Positions 61,086 to 64,000 of a stretch of DNA of 64,000 nt are shown here, in pieces (position 1 is the first letter of the stretch; the number at the start of each line of letters is the position of its first letter). Both the position numbers and the translations under genes were made by a program. The notes under the pieces were generated by a model that was not told the origin of the DNA, did no database searches, and worked only from the letters and a program-made list of their open reading frames with translations. The DNA comes from Candidatus Epilinea brevis (GTDB taxonomy: Bacteria; Chloroflexota; Anaerolineae; Epilineales; Epilineaceae). Location: the NCBI GenBank assembly GCA_016710785.1, contig JADJUE010000001.1, forward strand, positions 620,001-684,000, read 5' to 3'.

Positions 61086-61736
61086 ATGGAACAACTCCCT
61101 GGACTGGGTCTGCCCGTGGGCAGCCTGTGGTGCATCGGCCGCAACTACGCGGAGCATGCCCGCGAGTTGGGCAATGCGGTACCCCAGGCGCCGGTCGTCT
61201 TCCTCAAGCCGGCATCCAGCCTGGCGGGTGACGGCGCAACTGTCGCCTGGCCGGCAGACATCGGCGCCGTGCACCACGAGGTGGAGTTGGTCGTTGCCAT
61301 CGGCCGCGGCGGCAGCGGGATCCCGCGCGAGACCGCCCTCGCCCATGTGGCCGGCTATGCCGTGGGCATCGACCTGACGGCGCGGGACCAGCAGGCCAAG
61401 GCCAAGGCCGCCGGCCTGCCCTGGACGGAAGCCAAGGGCCGCGACGGCTTCGCGCCGCTGTCCCGCTTCGTTCCGGCCGCCGCCGTGGCCGATCCCGCCG
61501 CGCTGACGCTGACGCTTCGGGTCGATGGTGCGCTGCGCCAGGAAGGCCGCGCCGCGGACATGCTCTGGGACATCCCGTCATTGATCGCCTATCTCTCGGA
61601 GCGCTTCACCTTGCGGCCGGGCGATGCCATCTTCACCGGCACGCCGCCGGGCGTTGGCCCGTTGTCACCGGGCAACCGGGTGGAGGCTGAACTGGGTCCA
61701 GGCCTGGCGCGCCTCACCCTGACCATCGCCCGCTGA
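61086..61736 (+). CDS. Fumarylacetoacetate hydrolase family protein
   Basis: This 216-residue protein has the FAH fold: GSLWCIGRNYAEHARELGN and APVVFLKPASSLAGDG at the N-terminus. The metal-binding glutamates are in IGAVHHEVELVVAIGRGG, and the domain ends with DIPSLIAYLSERFTLRPGDA and IFTGTPPGVGPL. It resembles the short FAHD1/YcgM-type acylpyruvate hydrolases and oxaloacetate decarboxylases. ATG 61086 is chosen from its -10 box and alignment-like start; a TTG at 61053 is in frame. It follows the kelch gene by 50 bases. Confidence 0.9.
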   Translation: MEQLPGLGLPVGSLWCIGRNYAEHARELGNAVPQAPVVFLKPASSLAGDGATVAWPADIGAVHHEVELVVAIGRGGSGIPRETALAHVAGYAVGIDLTARDQQAKAKAAGLPWTEAKGRDGFAPLSRFVPAAAVADPAALTLTLRVDGALRQEGRAADMLWDIPSLIAYLSERFTLRPGDAIFTGTPPGVGPLSPGNRVEAELGPGLARLTLTIAR

Positions 61737-61904
61737 ACGAACATCGCCGCTGGCGGGAAGCCTTGGCCGCCGGCAAGGCGCCGCCGGTGACGCTCGACTG
61801 CCAGGCACCGCCGGTGATCCCGGCCGCCCCCACAAGAGACGACGCTCGAGATCTTGCAGCTGGACGACCTCAGGGCCCTGACGCCGGACGTCCCGCCTGC
61901 CTGA
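61733..61904 (+). pseudogene. Possible short gene broken by a frameshift
   Basis: Directly after the FAH gene one frame reads NEHRRWREALAAGKAPPVTL and QAPPVIPAAPT. One base over it continues as TTLEILQLDDLRALTPDVPPA before TGA at 61902-61904. Both parts look coding (high third-position GC, no Pro/Arg-only bias), and one base insertion near 61831-61840 would join them into about 57 residues. No ATG or GTG start is seen; CTG 61733 overlaps the FAH stop. It may be a remnant, a sequence error, or chance. Confidence 0.25.
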
Positions 61905-61971
61905 CGGACCGGCCGCAGGGCAGCGCTGCCATACAAGGTTACGACGAAATAAATATTGGTGGTCCAACCCC

Positions 61972-62001
61972 TTGCAATTGATGGTGGCTTTATAGTAGAA
62001 T
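61972..62001 (+). promoter_or_regulatory. Promoter in an A+T-rich island upstream of surface-protein genes
   Basis: TTGCAA (61972-61977) and TAGAAT (61996-62001) are spaced by 18 bases within the most A+T-rich stretch of the window (about 61930-62025). The inverted repeat GAATAAC-N7-GTTATTC (61998-62018) overlaps the -10 box and could be an operator or the transcript's first hairpin. The start codon is at 62147, so the leader is about 140 nt. Confidence 0.55.
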
Positions 62002-62146
62002 AACCCCGGAAGTTATTCTTGTGTTATGGCTCTTGGTCATGGACTGCTGCAGGCCAGCCGGGGAATCGACTTCCACCCGTAGCGCGCCAGGCGATCGGTT
62101 ACGGTCGCCACGCCGCCTTGTTGCCCGGAAGAATTCGGATTCCACC

Positions 62147-63277
62147 ATGTCTCAGCACGCGAAGGACGCAAGCAGGATCCAGGCCCCGATCACCGAGCGG
62201 CAGCTTCGCCGGCTCATCGGTGGTCTGCTCCTGGGCGCCGCGGCGCTGAGTCTGAGCCGGCCGGTGGCTGCCGCGCCGCGCCTCGTGGTTGCGGTGTATC
62301 CGGACCAGGGCAGCTCAGCCACCGGAGCGGACGTCACGGCAGGGCGCGGCTTCTGCGCCTGCGACGGCCACTTCGATGCCGCCGACGCTCGCCTGGGTCA
62401 GGCCATGCCGCTGGCCGCGCTGACGGTCCGCCTGCTGGACGCCGAGGGCCGCGAAATGGCACGCGCCGCCACCGCGGCCCAGCCCAACGGTCGGCAGGTG
62501 GCCGTTCTCGGCTTGCCCGGCAAGCCTGACTGGCGCGCCGAGCTGCTGGACCTGCCGTCGGGCTGGCAGCGCTGTGCCGGCGCGCCGGACACCGCCGCGC
62601 CGGCCGCCGATCGAGGCGACCATCGCCTGGAGATCGGGCTGCGGCCGACCTGCGTAGAGGCCCAGGCACAGGGCTCCGCGGGATACAACTCAGGAATCAG
62701 CGCTCAGGCGGCCGACCAGCCTCGGTCCGCCGGAGCGTTTCATCGGCAAGTGACAGGCCACGTCTTCGTCGATCGGGATCTCGACGGTCTGTCAGATGCT
62801 GATGAGGTCGGTCTGGCGGGGGTGCGCGTCACGCTGGCGGAAGGCCGGCGCACGCACAGGACCCGTACCGCCTTGTCGGGACGCTTCGCCTTCCGCGGCG
62901 CCATCGCTGCGGGCTATGTCGTAGAGGTGCAGGTCCCGTCCGGCTACCGGGTCACCACGACCGACCGTTTTCAGCACGTTCCGCAGTCGGCCGTGCTCGG
63001 CACCACCATCGGCTTCGGCCTGATGGCGGTCGAGCGCGGATCGGCGAGCGCGCCGGCCCCCAAGGCCGCTTCGCTCTCCGTGTCGCCTGCGGCTCGCGTT
63101 CTGGCGTCGCCCCCGCGACAACAGGATGGCGTGCGCTTCGTGGCCGCCTGGCCGCCGCCTGCTGGCGCGGCCACCAGTCTGTTCTCCATCGGCATGACCG
63201 AGCCAGGGCCTCAAGTTGGCGCTGGCCGGCACCCAACCTCTTCTATTGGAAAGGACGATCCGACATGCGCAAGCTGA
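62147..63277 (+). CDS. Secreted SdrB/SpaA-like domain protein
   Basis: This 376-residue protein has an unusual 25-residue hydrophilic start, then LRRLIGGLLLGAAALSLSRPVAAAPRL, which looks like a (possibly Tat-like, RQLRRLIG) signal peptide. The first domain (about 50-175) is a prealbumin-like beta domain with two CAC/C cysteines (GFCACDGHF, LPSGWQRCAGAP). The second (about 200-280) is an SdrD-B/SpaA-like domain: VTGHVFVDRDLDGLSDADEV, GVRVTLAEG, GRFAFRGAIAAGYVVEV and PSGYRVT. The C-terminal 90 residues are disordered and lack an LP motif. The 3' end overlaps the next gene by 13 bases, and that gene shares the first domain. Confidence 0.7.
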   Translation: MSQHAKDASRIQAPITERQLRRLIGGLLLGAAALSLSRPVAAAPRLVVAVYPDQGSSATGADVTAGRGFCACDGHFDAADARLGQAMPLAALTVRLLDAEGREMARAATAAQPNGRQVAVLGLPGKPDWRAELLDLPSGWQRCAGAPDTAAPAADRGDHRLEIGLRPTCVEAQAQGSAGYNSGISAQAADQPRSAGAFHRQVTGHVFVDRDLDGLSDADEVGLAGVRVTLAEGRRTHRTRTALSGRFAFRGAIAAGYVVEVQVPSGYRVTTTDRFQHVPQSAVLGTTIGFGLMAVERGSASAPAPKAASLSVSPAARVLASPPRQQDGVRFVAAWPPPAGAATSLFSIGMTEPGPQVGAGRHPTSSIGKDDPTCAS

Positions 63278-64000
63278 TGTCCCCCCTTCATGTCCTGGTG
63301 GCGTCGGCCCTTCTGGGGCTGTTCGCGGGCGTCGTAACGCCGGCCGTGGCGGCCCCTGCGCGCCAGCAGGCCACCCTGACCATCTTCGCGATCGGGTTCG
63401 CCGACCTGGCTGGAGGCGACGACCCAAACTGTCCTGGCTGTGACGAGTTCTTCGATCCCGAGGCCGACGAGCCCCTGGCGGCGCAGAACCCGCTGCCGGC
63501 CCTGACCTTCACGGTCACCGACAAAGACGGCACCGAGGTGGGCACCTTCACCACCGAGCAGCTGGCCACCTTGCAGCGCGGCATGATCGACGTGCCGGAC
63601 CTGGCGGACGGCGAGACCTACACCCTGGAGCTGACCGGCCTGCCGGCAGGCTGGGAGCTCTGCGCCAGCCAGTCCTCCTCCCGCACCCTGACGGTCGATG
63701 ATTTCCAGCTGGGCTCGACCCGGCAGGATTTCTTCCTGAACCTGATCTGCGACAACACCGAGCCGACGGCGGTGCCGACAGTCGATCCGGGCGCGACGGT
63801 CGCGCCGACCCAGCCAGGCGCCACGACCGTGCCGGGCAGCACCAGCGTGCCGAAGGCGACCAAGAAGCCCGGCAGCGACGACGATGATGACGACGATGAC
63901 GCGGGCAGCAGCTCCGGCTCCTCGAGCAGCGCGGCAACCAGCGGCGGCACGACCTCCGGCGGCACCGGCGCAACGGCCTCCGGCGGCATCGGCATGATCA
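63265..64000 (+). CDS. Secreted prealbumin-like surface protein, cut by the window edge
   Basis: ATG 63265 (AAAGGA upstream) overlaps the previous gene by 13 bases. A signal peptide (LVASALLGLFAGVVTPAVAA) is followed by a beta domain paralogous to that of the neighbour (DLADGETYTLELTGLPAGWE with C-A-S after it; C-P-G-C near the start). A Pro/Thr linker follows, then K/P, then eight consecutive Asp and Ser/Gly/Thr repeats. The frame is still open at base 64000 after 245 residues, so the anchor, if any, lies outside. It is probably a cell-surface protein with an Asp-rich, possibly Ca2+-binding spacer. Confidence 0.75.
   Translation, partial: MRKLMSPLHVLVASALLGLFAGVVTPAVAAPARQQATLTIFAIGFADLAGGDDPNCPGCDEFFDPEADEPLAAQNPLPALTFTVTDKDGTEVGTFTTEQLATLQRGMIDVPDLADGETYTLELTGLPAGWELCASQSSSRTLTVDDFQLGSTRQDFFLNLICDNTEPTAVPTVDPGATVAPTQPGATTVPGSTSVPKATKKPGSDDDDDDDDAGSSSGSSSSAATSGGTTSGGTGATASGGIGMI

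Overview
The window is one stretch of very GC-rich bacterial chromosome with about 57 recognisable genes and no rRNA, tRNA, CRISPR array or prophage. It looks like a Chloroflexota genome, probably Anaerolineae or a relative; this rests on family knowledge and protein style, not on a marker gene. The main pointer is a set of secreted proteins that end in, or contain, a Thr/Pro/Ala-rich linker followed by a short motif of the type [VIF]-[YFHS]-[LM]-P-x-x-x-R, together with GTAGGGGCGG palindromes and TAnnaT-type -10 boxes. Several probable single-base frameshifts and a G18 homopolymer suggest a draft or metagenomic assembly.

Layout. 1-9 kb: a 3' piece of a kelch protein, a large secreted subtilase with a PA domain, a VOC protein, a lipoprotein broken at G18, a small XRE operon with its own operator, a secreted sulfatase and an MNT-HEPN toxin-antitoxin-like pair. 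9-15.4 kb: a large membrane protein, repeat-rich DNA with an IS3-like relic, a secreted LVIVAD-type protein, a frameshifted fibro-slime/vWA surface protein and an HU-like protein behind a promoter studded with 23-bp-spaced CTTAAG sites. 15.4-28.4 kb: a frameshifted methyltransferase, an MgtC/Dabb pair, two tandem secreted S9 peptidases, DUF2892, an LPG-synthase-type membrane protein, a ferritin-VIT1 fusion, an LPxTG protein, a Cys-rich secreted protein and carbamate kinase.

28.7-33.7 kb (minus strand) is an ECF sigma, anti-sigma and triple-vWA surface protein cluster. 34-37 kb: thioredoxin, E1 alpha/beta of a 2-oxoacid dehydrogenase and DoxX. 37.4-46.6 kb: a surface propeller protein, a peptidoglycan amidase, a tightly overlapping pruA / CYTH-CHAD / ppx operon and a secreted SGNH esterase. 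47-50.3 kb: a 1087-residue propeller protein with two vWA domains. 51-54.6 kb: a second ECF sigma cluster, divergent from DUF4097 and DUF6249-like genes. 54.7-57.1 kb: isocitrate and malate dehydrogenases. 57-64 kb: two more propeller surface proteins, an FAH-family hydrolase and two adjacent SpaA/SdrB-like surface proteins, the last leaving the window.

Taken together, an aerobic or facultative heterotroph (TCA enzymes, proline/glutamate catabolism, polyphosphate handling) is combined with an unusually large investment in secreted peptidases, a sulfatase, an esterase, an amidase and vWA/propeller surface proteins. Two ECF sigma units sit next to envelope genes and probably control them. The best candidate for something undescribed is the shared LP motif, present in about a dozen proteins here. 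In three of them it is internal and leads straight into a vWA domain.
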